Part shown: piece after piece, positions 1 to 8,807 of the stretch
How positions within the stretch are numbered: the first letter of the stretch is position 1
Layout: each line of letters starts with the position of its first letter
Origin: Psychrobacillus sp. OK028
GTDB lineage: Bacteria > Bacillota > Bacilli > Bacillales_A > Planococcaceae
DNA: 64,000 nt
Direction: 5' to 3'
NCBI RefSeq assembly: GCF_900103605.1
Contig: NZ_FNHY01000002.1
Span: 1 to 64,000, forward strand
Program-made: the position numbers and the translations under genes
Notes under the pieces: generated by a model
What the model saw: only the letters and a program-made list of their open reading frames with translations
What the model was told of the DNA's origin: nothing
Database searches by the model: none

Positions 1-5
1 CACCA
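1..5 (+). tRNA. 3' tip of a tRNA gene (partial)
   Basis: The window opens with one acceptor base, a discriminator A and an encoded CCA, the normal end of a tRNA. The order that follows matches the B. subtilis trnB cluster, where tRNA-Arg precedes tRNA-Pro, so Arg is the likely identity; this is inference from order only. Confidence 0.45.
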
Positions 6-10
6 TATAA

Positions 11-87
11 CGGGAAGTAGCTCAGCTTGGTAGAGCACTTGGTTTGGGACCAAGGGGTCGCAGGTTCGAATCCTGTCTTCCCGACCA
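11..87 (+). tRNA. tRNA-Pro (TGG)
   Basis: Complete cloverleaf: acceptor CGGGAAG pairs with CTTCCCG, the anticodon loop at 43-49 reads TGG, the T-loop is TTCGAAT, and CCA is encoded. It is the first complete gene of a tight tRNA operon. Confidence 0.97.
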
Positions 88-99
88 GTTATTATATTT

Positions 100-175
100 G
101 GGGCCTTAGCTCAGCTGGGAGAGCGCCTGCCTTGCACGCAGGAGGTCAGCGGTTCGATCCCGCTAGGCTCCACCA
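100..175 (+). tRNA. tRNA-Ala (TGC)
   Basis: Acceptor GGGGCCT pairs with AGGCTCC including the G3-U70 wobble that marks alanine tRNA. The anticodon loop at 131-137 gives TGC, and CCA is encoded. Confidence 0.97.
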
Positions 176-199
176 ATTATAAGTTAGTTTGAAAAATAT

Positions 200-273
200 G
201 GCGGTGTAGCTCAGTTGGCTAGAGCACTCGGTTCATACCCGAAAGGTCGTGGGTTCGACTCCCTCTGCCGCCA
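200..273 (+). tRNA. tRNA-Met (CAT), elongator type
   Basis: Acceptor GGCGGTG pairs with TGCCGCC and the anticodon loop at 232-238 reads CAT. Its position between Ala and Ile and its normally paired first base suggest the elongator species. CCA is not encoded. The outermost anticodon-stem pair (227-243) is a C-A mismatch. Confidence 0.92.
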
Positions 274-279
274 TCTTAA

Positions 280-356
280 GGACCTTTAGCTCAGTTGGTT
301 AGAGCAGACGGCTCATAACCGTCCGGTCGCAGGTTCGAGTCCTGCAAGGTCCACCA
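280..356 (+). tRNA. tRNA-Ile2 (CAT, lysidine type)
   Basis: The anticodon reads CAT but the body (acceptor GGACCTT, anticodon stem GACGG/CCGTC) matches what I recall of the B. subtilis minor isoleucine tRNA, whose C34 is converted to lysidine by TilS so that it reads AUA. CCA is encoded. Confidence 0.88.
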
Positions 357-366
357 ACAATATCAC

Positions 367-459
367 GGAGGAATACCCAAGTTCGGCTGAAGGGATCGGT
401 CTTGAAAACCGACAGGCGGGTCATACCGCGCGGGGGTTCGAATCCCTCTTCCTCCTCCA
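367..459 (+). tRNA. tRNA-Ser (TGA)
   Basis: Type II tRNA with a long variable arm (about 411-431). Acceptor GGAGGAA pairs with TTCCTCC, the anticodon at 403-405 is TGA, and CCA is encoded. The discriminator (456) is T, whereas bacterial serine tRNAs, including the other one in this cluster, normally have G. Confidence 0.95.
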
Positions 460-556
460 TATTTTTTATTGTTTATAGTTGAAAGTTATTATTGTCGCAG
501 GTGTCCTACAATCGCGATCGTAGATAGTATCATGGTGTTTGTAGGTATATTATTGT

Positions 557-631
<75 letters not shown>

Positions 632-634
632 AAT

Positions 635-710
635 GGTCCCGTGGTGTAGCGGTTAACATGCCTGCCTGTCACGCAGGAGATCGCCGGTTCGATCCCGGTC
701 GGGACCGCCA
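635..710 (+). tRNA. tRNA-Asp (GTC)
   Basis: Acceptor GGTCCCG pairs with CGGGACC, anticodon GTC, discriminator G, CCA encoded. It lies only 3 nt after the initiator tRNA, as expected in one processed transcript. Confidence 0.96.
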
Positions 711-792
711 TTTATTTTAATACATATCAATTTTAAGATTTAGGATAAGCAAGCGCTGACAATGAGATGCGTAGTTTAGCGTAAATCGTAGT

Positions 793-868
793 GGCTCAGT
801 AGCTCAGTCGGTAGAGCAAAGGACTGAAAATCCTTGTGTCGGCGGTTCGATTCCGTCCTGAGCCACCA
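793..868 (+). tRNA. tRNA-Phe (GAA)
   Basis: Acceptor GGCTCAG pairs with CTGAGCC, the anticodon loop at 824-830 gives GAA, and CCA is encoded. In B. subtilis trnB a His tRNA follows Phe; here the next gene is Gly after only 7 nt, so His is absent from this place. Confidence 0.96.
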
Positions 869-875
869 TAGTAAT

Positions 876-949
876 GCGGGTGTAGTTTAGTGGTAAAACC
901 TCAGCCTTCCAAGCTGATGATGAGAGTTCGATTCTCTTCACCCGCTCCA
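876..949 (+). tRNA. tRNA-Gly (TCC)
   Basis: Acceptor GCGGGTG pairs with CACCCGC, anticodon TCC at 908-910, discriminator T, CCA encoded. The discriminator is usual for glycine tRNA in this group. Confidence 0.96.
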
Positions 950-955
950 AGTAAT

Positions 956-1032
<77 letters not shown>

Positions 1033-1036
1033 TTAT

Positions 1037-1111
1037 TCCGAAGTAGCTCAGTGGTAGAGCAATCGACTGTTAATCGATTGGTCGTAGGTTCGAGTCCTAC
1101 CTTCGGAGCCA
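1037..1111 (+). tRNA. tRNA-Asn (GTT)
   Basis: Acceptor TCCGAAG pairs with CTTCGGA, anticodon stem ATCGA/TCGAT encloses GTT, discriminator G, CCA encoded. Confidence 0.96.
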
Positions 1112-1118
1112 TATATAT

Positions 1119-1209
1119 GGGGAAGTACTCAAGTGGCTGAAGAGGCGCCCCTGCTAAGGGTGTAGGTCGGGCAACCGGCGCGAGGGTTCAAATCCCTCCT
1201 TCTCCGCCA
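1119..1209 (+). tRNA. tRNA-Ser (GCT)
   Basis: Type II tRNA with a long variable arm. Acceptor GGGGAAG pairs with CTTCTCC (one G-T wobble), anticodon GCT, discriminator G, CCA encoded. Confidence 0.95.
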
Positions 1210-1215
1210 TATATT

Positions 1216-1287
1216 GGCCCCTTGGTCAAGCGGTTAAGACACCGCCCTTTCACGGCGGTAACACGGGTTCGAATCCCGTAGGGGTCA
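1216..1287 (+). tRNA. tRNA-Glu (TTC)
   Basis: Acceptor GGCCCCT pairs with AGGGGTC, anticodon TTC between CCGCC and GGCGG. CCA is not encoded. It is the last gene of the operon and is followed at once by a terminator, as in trnB of B. subtilis. Confidence 0.95.
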
Positions 1288-1292
1288 TACTC

Positions 1293-1327
1293 AAAAAAGG
1301 TAACCATTCATTGGTTACCTTTTTTTT
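1293..1327 (+). terminator. Terminator of the tRNA operon
   Basis: A 9-bp stem AGGTAACCA/TGGTTACCT with a 5-nt loop is flanked by an A-run and a T-run, giving a strong intrinsic terminator directly after tRNA-Glu. Confidence 0.92.
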
Positions 1328-1399
1328 ATGTTGAAATATATTTAAATTCTATCGATTCAACATAGATATAGAACTAAGTATGCGTACATTGTATAAAAC

Positions 1400-1439
1400 A
1401 AAAACAGATGAGTAGGTAAATAACTTCTCATCTGTTTTT
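1400..1439 (-). terminator. Terminator downstream of menA
   Basis: Inverted repeat AAAAACAGATGAG/CTCATCTGTTTTT lies 10 nt beyond the menA stop. The A- and T-runs make it usable on both strands. Confidence 0.85.
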
Positions 1440-1449
1440 ATTAATATTG

Positions 1450-2361
1450 TTATACATAATAGCCAATCAGTAAACCAATTCCTAATAAAAATACAAAAAT
1501 CGTATTTGTGAGTGCGGTGTCTTTCATAGCTGGTGCAACCTGAACTGGATTTTCTGTTTGTTTAAATAATTTAATAGCATGTATTGGTTTCTTTAAACTT
1601 AAAAAGACTAATAAACTCCATGGAGTGATTATTTGTAGAAGCACTAAACCGATAATCCATAGATAAGAGATTATAAAATAAGATGCAAGAATAGTGATAG
1701 CTTTGTCGCGACCAACTAATATAGCCATTGTTTTTCGACCGCCTACAGTGTCTTCTACTAAATCGCGAATATTATTAGAAAGCATTATCGCTGCAACTAG
1801 CAGCGCACTTGGTACTGATATCAAAACAGCAGCTAAAGGCACTGAACCTACTTGAATATAAACTGCGATTAATACAATTAGCATTCCCATAAACAATCCG
1901 CTAAAAAGTTCTCCAAAAGGGGTACTCGAAATAGGATAAGGACCACCTGTGTAGAAATATCCAACTGCCATAGAAATAGCGCCTATTACTAATAATAACC
2001 AAGACGTTTCATAACAAATATATATTCCTAAAATAGCGGCTATTATATATAATAATAGGGCTAGTTGCATAACAGTTTTAGGCTTTACACCATTACGCAC
2101 AATAGCTCCACCGATACCAACCGATTCCTCGCTATCGAGACCTCTTACAAAATCATAATACTCATTAAACATATTGGTAGCTGCCTGTATAAGTAGGCAA
2201 GCTAATAACATAGCGATAAATAATAGCCAGTCAATTTTAGCCTCATATAGGGCAATCATTGTACCTAAAAAAACAGGTGCAAATGAAGCAGTTAGGGTAT
2301 GTGGTCTTGTTAATTTCCACCAAACGCGCCACCCTTTGTCTGCTTGATATTCGTGTGACAT
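1450..2361 (-). CDS. menA: 1,4-dihydroxy-2-naphthoate polyprenyltransferase
   Basis: MenA joins a polyprenyl chain to 1,4-dihydroxy-2-naphthoate at the membrane, giving demethylmenaquinone. The 303-residue protein is a UbiA-family integral membrane prenyltransferase with about eight hydrophobic helices. The first Asp-rich prenyl-diphosphate site is visible as N66-EYYD...D76; the second is in NNIRDLVEDTVGGRKT. The ATG at 2361 has a GGAGAG ribosome site. It is divergent from the menF operon, sharing a 152-bp upstream region, so supply of the naphthoate nucleus and its prenylation are encoded side by side. Confidence 0.95.
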   Translation of the reverse strand: MSHEYQADKGWRVWWKLTRPHTLTASFAPVFLGTMIALYEAKIDWLLFIAMLLACLLIQAATNMFNEYYDFVRGLDSEESVGIGGAIVRNGVKPKTVMQLALLLYIIAAILGIYICYETSWLLLVIGAISMAVGYFYTGGPYPISSTPFGELFSGLFMGMLIVLIAVYIQVGSVPLAAVLISVPSALLVAAIMLSNNIRDLVEDTVGGRKTMAILVGRDKAITILASYFIISYLWIIGLVLLQIITPWSLLVFLSLKKPIHAIKLFKQTENPVQVAPAMKDTALTNTIFVFLLGIGLLIGYYV

Positions 2362-2513
2362 AATTTTTCTCTCCTTTAAAAGAATCCAGTATCAATTTTA
2401 GCATATTATTATGGCTAAATGTGTGCTGAAATGTGTAGAAAGATGTATGATTAAGTGTAGAGTAAATAATTGAAGCTATAAAAAAGAGTAGTTATTAAAC
2501 GGAGGTCATATTT

Positions 2514-3875
2514 ATGCCGAATACTACCGGTGTCATTAATACAAAATACCGTTTTTATACGGAAACTATAGAAGTCTCCAGATTGTCTGCTCAGGCATTC
2601 TTTGAAGCAGGGGACGAGTTATATAAAGGGAAGCGTTATTTCTGGCAAAATAAAGAGAAAACGTTAACCTTAGTAGGATTGGGACATGCTCATACTATTA
2701 CAAATAATTTAGAAGATAATAGATACAACGATATTGATAGAAAATGGAGGGAACTATGCGAGTCATCATTAAAGGAGAAGGCGGATGTATCTCCTATTCT
2801 TTTTGGTGGATTTGCGTTTGACCCTAAGAACAAGGTTGCATCGGAATGGGATACCTTTCCATCTGCATTCTTTGTTGTCTCTACGTTCCAGCTAGTTATT
2901 CAGCATGACCAGGCATTTGTTAATATTCACTATATAACGGATGATGCTAAGAGCTCAGAGACGTTTGAACAGCTACGTATAGAAAGAGATGCATTAATAC
3001 ACACTGCTCAAGTAAAAGAGTTAAAGCAACATGCTAAACCTACCTTGATTAAACGAGAAGATCGTTTGAAGGACGAGTATTTACAAGCAGTAGAGGATGT
3101 AACGATGAGAATACGAGAAGATGAAGTACAAAAGGTAGTAATTGCTAGGTCACTAAAACTTACTTTTAACGATCATTTTTCTCCAGCTACAGCAATATAT
3201 AATGCTTCAATGGAACAACCAGAAAGTTATTTGTTTGGTTTAGAGAAGGGCGAGAAAATCTTTGTTGGTGCAACACCAGAGCGCCTTGTGAAAGTGGAAA
3301 ATAATAAAGCGCAATCTGCTGGACTGGCGGGTTCTATAAGACGAGGGAAGAATTCACTCGAAGATAAAGAGCTTGGAGATTCATTATTATCTGATTCCAA
3401 AAATTTAGGCGAGCATAAATATGTAGTGGAAATGATAAAGAAAGTATTTACGCAGTATTGTGAGGATATTAAAGTACCAACTAGACCAAAGCTTATGAAA
3501 ATCAGAGATATACAGCATTTGTATTCTCCAATAGAAGGGAATCTAAAAAAGGATTCTTCGTTATTTGAGCTAGTACAGGCTTTACATCCAACTCCTGCAT
3601 TAGGGGGGGAGCCTCGTCAGGACGCTATTGAGATTATTCGTGAATCTGAACAGATGAACCGTGGTTATTATGCTGCACCTATTGGCTGGATAAATGCTGA
3701 AGGGGACGGAGAGTTTGCTGTTGGGATACGTTCTGCTTTAGTGGAGAATGAACATGCTTATTTATATGCAGGTGGAGGAATTGTAGCTGAATCATCATCT
3801 ATAGAGGAATTTGAGGAGACACGAGTGAAATTCCGTCCAATGCTTCGAACACTTGGAGGAAATATGAATGACTAA
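2514..3875 (+). CDS. menF: Isochorismate synthase (menaquinone branch)
   Basis: Converts chorismate to isochorismate, the first committed step of menaquinone synthesis. The 453-residue protein has the chorismate-utilising (TrpE/EntC-type) fold in its C-terminal two thirds, with the recognisable blocks VVIARS, GATPERLV, AGSIRRG and the PTPALGG-x-P stretch. The start has a GGAGG ribosome site 8 nt before ATG. It is the first gene of the menF-menD-menH-menB run and overlaps menD by 8 nt. EntC/DhbC-type isochorismate synthases are close relatives, but the neighbours fix the menaquinone role. Confidence 0.95.
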   Translation: MPNTTGVINTKYRFYTETIEVSRLSAQAFFEAGDELYKGKRYFWQNKEKTLTLVGLGHAHTITNNLEDNRYNDIDRKWRELCESSLKEKADVSPILFGGFAFDPKNKVASEWDTFPSAFFVVSTFQLVIQHDQAFVNIHYITDDAKSSETFEQLRIERDALIHTAQVKELKQHAKPTLIKREDRLKDEYLQAVEDVTMRIREDEVQKVVIARSLKLTFNDHFSPATAIYNASMEQPESYLFGLEKGEKIFVGATPERLVKVENNKAQSAGLAGSIRRGKNSLEDKELGDSLLSDSKNLGEHKYVVEMIKKVFTQYCEDIKVPTRPKLMKIRDIQHLYSPIEGNLKKDSSLFELVQALHPTPALGGEPRQDAIEIIRESEQMNRGYYAAPIGWINAEGDGEFAVGIRSALVENEHAYLYAGGGIVAESSSIEEFEETRVKFRPMLRTLGGNMND

Positions 3876-5580
3876 CATCGAGTACTTAACATCTTATGTA
3901 AATCACTTTGTAGAAACAATTAAACAAGCAGGTATTCAGGATGTAGTTATGTGCCCAGGATCGAGGTCTACTCCGTTAGCTTATGCATTTGCAAAAAGTG
4001 ATGGTTTTGAATTTTATCGTCAAATAGATGAACGCTCTGCTGGTTATTTTGCGCTTGGTATTGCTAAAGCAAAAAAAGCTCCTGTTGTTCTTTTATGTAC
4101 CTCTGGAACCGCTGCAGCAAATTTCTTTCCAGCTATAGTAGAAGCATTTTACGCTCGTGTACCTTTATTGGTCGTTACAGCTGATCGTCCTCATGAACTA
4201 CGCGAGGTTGGAGCACCTCAAGCGATTGATCAGTTGCATTTATTCGGCAAGCATGTTAAATGGACAGTTGACTTTCCTCTACCAGAAAAAGACGATGCAA
4301 ATTTAGCTTTTGTAGAGCGTCATATTCAACGTGCGGTATCTACATCGAAAGCTTTTCCGATGGGACCTGTTCATATCAACGTACCATTCCGTGAGCCATT
4401 ATTGCTTGATATGGAGCAAACCTCACCATCAGTAAATATGCATGTACCGGAAATAGGTAAGCTAGTACCAGGTGAGGATTTTTTAGCATGGTATGAAGAC
4501 ATTCTTCAAAATGAAACCAAAGGAATAATTATCGCAGGAGATTCCCTTCAATCTACAGAAGGATTTTGGGAATTTGCAAAAAAGGTACAGTGGCCAGTAC
4601 TAGTTGATCCTCTATCAAATCTAAGGACATCTATACCTGTTGATTGTATGGATATATGTATCGATCAATATGATGCATTACTCAAAAATGTTGCTTTTCA
4701 GAAAGTGGCAGCTCCAAACGTTGTAATTCGTTTTGGTGCGCAACCAGTTTCTAAGCCACTAATGCTTTATTTAAAGGCTCTTAAGCCCGAAATTTATATA
4801 GTTGTAGATGAAAGTCCTATTTACCGTGATTCCCTTCATATCGCTACTCATCATGTTCAGGTGGAGGCTCAGTCATTGTGGATAACAACAGTTAAAAAGT
4901 CAACTTCTACTTATATGGATTCTTGGGCTCAAGCAAACAGAATTGCGACTAATCATGTAAACAGCTATATTCAAAAGGAAACAGATGAAGGTGCATTAGC
5001 AGGTGTGTTGTTTGACACTTTACCGGACAAGTCATTTTTATTTGCTAGTAGCAGTATGCCGATAAGAGATTTAGATACCTTTTTCAATAAAACAAATAAG
5101 AACATTCAGCTCTATGCAAACAGAGGAACTAATGGAATAGACGGGGTAGTTTCTACAGCACTTGGAACACAAGCGGCATTAAACCGTCCCGGTTATTTGT
5201 TAATTGGAGATTTAGCGTTTTTACATGATTTGAACGGTTTAATTGTTAGTAGATTCCACGGATGTGATATGACAATTATCGTTATGAATAATGATGGGGG
5301 AGGTATTTTCTCATATTTACCTCAATCAACAGAAACCAATTACTTTGAGCATTTATTTGGTACTCCAACAGGGCTAGAATTTTCCCATATAGCAGCTATG
5401 TATAATGCTCAGTACAACTCAGTTCACACGAAGGATGATTTTAAAGAAGTCCTTGCCGTTGAGAAGTCGAAGGATATCCGTATTATCGAGGTATTTACAA
5501 ACAGACAAGTTAATACAGAGACGCATCGAAAGTTATGGGCTGATATATCGAAGGAGCTGGACTCGGTTTGGAAAGTATAA
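3868..5580 (+). CDS. menD: SEPHCHC synthase (MenD)
   Basis: A thiamine-diphosphate enzyme that adds a succinyl-semialdehyde unit derived from 2-oxoglutarate to isochorismate, giving SEPHCHC. The 570 residues contain the N-terminal PYR domain with the conserved glutamate E55 in the RQIDERSAGY context, and a C-terminal cofactor site (GDLAFLHDLNGL ... NNDGGGIFS). Length is typical for the family. Its start lies inside the end of menF and its own end overlaps menH, which suggests translational coupling through the operon. Confidence 0.96.
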   Translation: MTNIEYLTSYVNHFVETIKQAGIQDVVMCPGSRSTPLAYAFAKSDGFEFYRQIDERSAGYFALGIAKAKKAPVVLLCTSGTAAANFFPAIVEAFYARVPLLVVTADRPHELREVGAPQAIDQLHLFGKHVKWTVDFPLPEKDDANLAFVERHIQRAVSTSKAFPMGPVHINVPFREPLLLDMEQTSPSVNMHVPEIGKLVPGEDFLAWYEDILQNETKGIIIAGDSLQSTEGFWEFAKKVQWPVLVDPLSNLRTSIPVDCMDICIDQYDALLKNVAFQKVAAPNVVIRFGAQPVSKPLMLYLKALKPEIYIVVDESPIYRDSLHIATHHVQVEAQSLWITTVKKSTSTYMDSWAQANRIATNHVNSYIQKETDEGALAGVLFDTLPDKSFLFASSSMPIRDLDTFFNKTNKNIQLYANRGTNGIDGVVSTALGTQAALNRPGYLLIGDLAFLHDLNGLIVSRFHGCDMTIIVMNNDGGGIFSYLPQSTETNYFEHLFGTPTGLEFSHIAAMYNAQYNSVHTKDDFKEVLAVEKSKDIRIIEVFTNRQVNTETHRKLWADISKELDSVWKV

Positions 5581-6395
5581 CAGTTAATATCCGAGGTATT
5601 GATATCCATTTCAATAGATATAATAATGGAGCAGTGGATAAGATTGTGTTTTTACATGGATTTACGGGATCAACCCATACTTGGAATGAAGTGATTTCGA
5701 ATCTACCCAATACGTTTGATATCTTAAGCATCGATCTTATCGGTCATGGAGAAACTTCAAAGCCTATCAACCCTGGTCGTTATGTTGTAGAGGAGCAGAT
5801 AGCAGATTTACATGCATTGTTTCAGCAGCTTCAGTGGAGTAACTTTACACTAGTTGGTTATTCGATGGGTGGTCGATTAGCTCTAGCTTATGCAAGCAAA
5901 TATCCTGTAAAAAGACTCATCCTTGAAAGTAGTTCCCCAGGTCTTTCTGATGAAGAAGAACGTTTAAATAGAAAACAATCGGATGAGCAACTTGCTCATC
6001 GAATATTGAATGATGGACTCACATTATTTGTGGATTTTTGGGAGAGTATTCCATTATTCCATAGTCAGCAGAATTTGTCACTGGAGAAACAGGTGCTGAT
6101 ACGACAGGAGAGACTGGCGGGGTCTGAAATAGGATTAGCTAATAGTCTGCGAGGATTTAGTACCGGCGTACAACCTTCCTATTGGGACAAGCTCGAAGAA
6201 ATCATCATACCTACTATTTTGATAACAGGTGAGCTAGATGAAAAATTTTGCAAGCTTGCGGAAGCGATGAAAAAATATCTCCCAAATGTTGCACATAAAG
6301 AAATTAACGATGTAGGTCATGCAATTCATGTGGAAAATCCTGAATTGTTTGCTACAATAGTAGAGGATATTATTTTAAAGGAGGATGTAAGATGA
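5568..6395 (+). CDS. menH: SHCHC synthase, alpha/beta hydrolase fold (MenH)
   Basis: Removes pyruvate from SEPHCHC to give SHCHC. The 275-residue alpha/beta hydrolase has the nucleophile elbow GYSMGG (Ser99), an oxyanion region HGFTGS near residue 30 and the catalytic His251 in [11 protein letters not shown] chose the TTG at 5568 because AAGGAG lies 11 nt upstream and the sequence starts like the family there; it overlaps menD by 13 nt. The last codons contain the ribosome site of menB. Confidence 0.92.
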   Translation: MESITVNIRGIDIHFNRYNNGAVDKIVFLHGFTGSTHTWNEVISNLPNTFDILSIDLIGHGETSKPINPGRYVVEEQIADLHALFQQLQWSNFTLVGYSMGGRLALAYASKYPVKRLILESSSPGLSDEEERLNRKQSDEQLAHRILNDGLTLFVDFWESIPLFHSQQNLSLEKQVLIRQERLAGSEIGLANSLRGFSTGVQPSYWDKLEEIIIPTILITGELDEKFCKLAEAMKKYLPNVAHKEINDVGHAIHVENPELFATIVEDIILKEDVR

Positions 6396-7210
6396 CTCGC
6401 GAATGGACAACACTACATACATATGAAGATATTAAGTATGAGTTTTATAACGGAATTGCTAAAGTAACGATTAACCGTCCTGAAGTGCGTAACGCATTTC
6501 GCCCTAAAACTGTAATGGAAATGATTGATGCATTTTCTCGTGCTCGTGACGATAAAAATGTTGGTGTCATTATTTTAACAGGTGAAGGTGAGCACGCATT
6601 CTGTTCAGGTGGAGACCAAAAAGTTCGTGGACATGGTGGATATGTAGGAGAAGATGAAATCCCTCGCTTAAACGTACTAGACTTACAACGTCTAATCCGT
6701 GTAATTCCAAAACCAGTTGTTGCAATGGTAGCTGGTTATGCAATCGGCGGCGGACATGTTCTACATGTTGTTTGCGATTTAACAATTGCTGCTGAAAATG
6801 CGAGATTTGGACAAACTGGTCCTAAAGTTGGCTCGTTTGATGCTGGTTATGGTTCTGGCTATTTGGCACGTATTATCGGACATAAAAAAGCACGTGAAAT
6901 TTGGTATTTATGCCGTCAATACGATGCTCAGCAAGCACTTGATATGGGCTTAGTCAATACGGTCGTTCCATACGCACAATTAGAGGATGAAACTGTTCAA
7001 TGGTGTGAGGAAATGCTAGAAATGAGTCCAACTGCACTTCGCTTCTTAAAAGCTGCGATGAATGCAGATACGGATGGTTTAGCAGGACTTCAACAATTAG
7101 CAGGCGATGCAACGTTGCTTTATTACACAACAGATGAGGCAAAAGAAGGTCGAGATGCATTCAAAGAAAAACGCAAACCAGATTTTGGTCAATTCCCGCG
7201 TTTTCCGTGA
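6392..7210 (+). CDS. menB: 1,4-dihydroxy-2-naphthoyl-CoA synthase
   Basis: Closes the second ring of o-succinylbenzoyl-CoA to give dihydroxynaphthoyl-CoA. It is a crotonase-fold protein of 272 residues with the family signature [13 protein letters not shown] and an oxyanion-hole region. The stretch [11 protein letters not shown] carries Gly where type II enzymes (for example from Mycobacterium) have Asp, which by established work marks the bicarbonate-dependent type I form. ATGA overlaps the menH stop; AAAGGAGG precedes it. A terminator follows. Confidence 0.96.
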   Translation: MTREWTTLHTYEDIKYEFYNGIAKVTINRPEVRNAFRPKTVMEMIDAFSRARDDKNVGVIILTGEGEHAFCSGGDQKVRGHGGYVGEDEIPRLNVLDLQRLIRVIPKPVVAMVAGYAIGGGHVLHVVCDLTIAAENARFGQTGPKVGSFDAGYGSGYLARIIGHKKAREIWYLCRQYDAQQALDMGLVNTVVPYAQLEDETVQWCEEMLEMSPTALRFLKAAMNADTDGLAGLQQLAGDATLLYYTTDEAKEGRDAFKEKRKPDFGQFPRFP

Positions 7211-7228
7211 TTACTGAATGACGAGAAT

Positions 7229-7260
7229 AAAAAAGCTATCCTTTATGGGATAGCTTTTTT
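7229..7260 (+). terminator. Terminator after menB
   Basis: The inverted repeat AAAAAAGCTATCC/GGGATAGCTTTTTT lies 18 nt after the menB stop and is followed by the T-run. It separates the menFDHB unit from menE. Confidence 0.88.
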
Positions 7261-7327
7261 ACATAGGATATAGAAATAAGTAAAATATATAATAAGACGA
7301 GAGAGCTTAACATAAAAGGAGTACAAC

Positions 7328-8746
7328 ATGTTTCCTAATTTACTATTAAAACGTGCCCATCTAACACCAGAGCGCATTGCTTTACGCTTTAAGGGAGAAG
7401 TATGGACATTTCAACAACTTTATATCGAAGCCAATGAATTTGCAGAGAGACTTCATGCGAAAGGAATTCAACCTGGCATGCGAATAGCAATATTATCTAG
7501 CTCTAATGCAGAACTAGTAATTGCCATACATGGTTGCCTTCAACTCGGCTGTGAATTAGTCATGTTAAACGAACGCTTAAGTGAAGTAGAGTTAAATTAT
7601 CAGCTGCATGATAGTAATCCTGATGTATTACTTGTAGATAATGTGGAAAGAAAAATAAGCTATAGACAAAGATTTTCTTTTGATGATGTTCATAGTCATG
7701 AGAGAAAAGTTTATCCTATAGAGAGCGATTGGTCCAAAGAACGTACTATTTCCATCATGTACACATCAGGTACTACAGGAAGACCAAAAGGAGTTCGGCA
7801 GTCGCTAGAAAATCATGTGATGAATGCAACTGGTTCAGCGCTCCATTTAGGTATTCATCCGGACGACTGCTGGCTATGTATTGTACCTTTGTTTCATATA
7901 AGTGGGTTTTCTATTCTTATGAGATCTGTGTTATATGGTATGACGGTAAGTCTCCATACTAAATTTGATCCAGAAAAAGTAGTCGATGAAATAATTGATG
8001 GATCAGCTACTAGAATGTCTCTAGTAGCGGTTATGCTTCAACGCATCGTATCGGTTCTAGAAAATAGAAATGAGTATTTTCCTGATTCTTTTCAGTCGAT
8101 TTTAGTAGGTGGAGGTCCTGTTCCTTTGTCTTATTTAGAACGCGCGATTGAAAGAAATATACCAGTACAACAAACTTATGGAATGACGGAAACTGCCTCC
8201 CAAACGACGACTTTGTCGAGTGCGGATGCCATACGTAAACTAGGATCAGCAGGAAAGCCTCTTTTCTTTGCAGATGTTCGTATTGATGGAAATGAGAAAA
8301 TGGGAGAAATATGTATTAAAGGACCTCATGTGACAAAAGGTTATATTGGAGCAGCTGAGTCTAAAAAACCACTAATAGATGGTTGGTTGCACACAGGAGA
8401 TATTGGTTATTTGGATGAGGACGGATATTTGTTTGTTATTGATCGGCGCTCAGATTTAATCATATCTGGTGGTGAAAATATTTATCCAGCAGAATTGGAA
8501 TCAGCGCTAGTAAAACATCCAGCAGTTATTGAAGCAGGAGTGACAGGTCGACAAGATGATAAATGGGGACAGGTTCCAATAGCATTTATCGTAGTAAAAG
8601 AGCAAGTTACGATAGATGAGCTAAAGGACTTTATGAAAACACAGATTGCATCTTACAAGTTGCCAAAGGAATATTATTTTATAAATGCACTACCTCGCAA
8701 TGGTGCCAATAAATTAGTGAGAAGAGAATTATTAAAGTTAATATAA
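7328..8746 (+). CDS. menE: o-succinylbenzoate--CoA ligase
   Basis: Activates o-succinylbenzoate through an acyl-adenylate to its CoA thioester, the substrate of MenB. The 472-residue ANL-superfamily enzyme shows the phosphate loop YTSGTTGRPKG (about 145-155), the YGMTETAS block, the hinge region GDIGYLDEDGY and DRRSDLIISGGENIYP, and a C-terminal lysine region LPKEYYF. AAAGGAG precedes the ATG. A terminator upstream makes it a separate unit from menB. menC, which in B. subtilis follows menE, is not present; a repeat element follows instead. Confidence 0.95.
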   Translation: MFPNLLLKRAHLTPERIALRFKGEVWTFQQLYIEANEFAERLHAKGIQPGMRIAILSSSNAELVIAIHGCLQLGCELVMLNERLSEVELNYQLHDSNPDVLLVDNVERKISYRQRFSFDDVHSHERKVYPIESDWSKERTISIMYTSGTTGRPKGVRQSLENHVMNATGSALHLGIHPDDCWLCIVPLFHISGFSILMRSVLYGMTVSLHTKFDPEKVVDEIIDGSATRMSLVAVMLQRIVSVLENRNEYFPDSFQSILVGGGPVPLSYLERAIERNIPVQQTYGMTETASQTTTLSSADAIRKLGSAGKPLFFADVRIDGNEKMGEICIKGPHVTKGYIGAAESKKPLIDGWLHTGDIGYLDEDGYLFVIDRRSDLIISGGENIYPAELESALVKHPAVIEAGVTGRQDDKWGQVPIAFIVVKEQVTIDELKDFMKTQIASYKLPKEYYFINALPRNGANKLVRRELLKLI

Positions 8747-8807
8747 ATAGCTAAAAAAATTTACCGAGAACACTGGGCATAGAAAATGAAAAAATGAATA
8801 ATACTGT

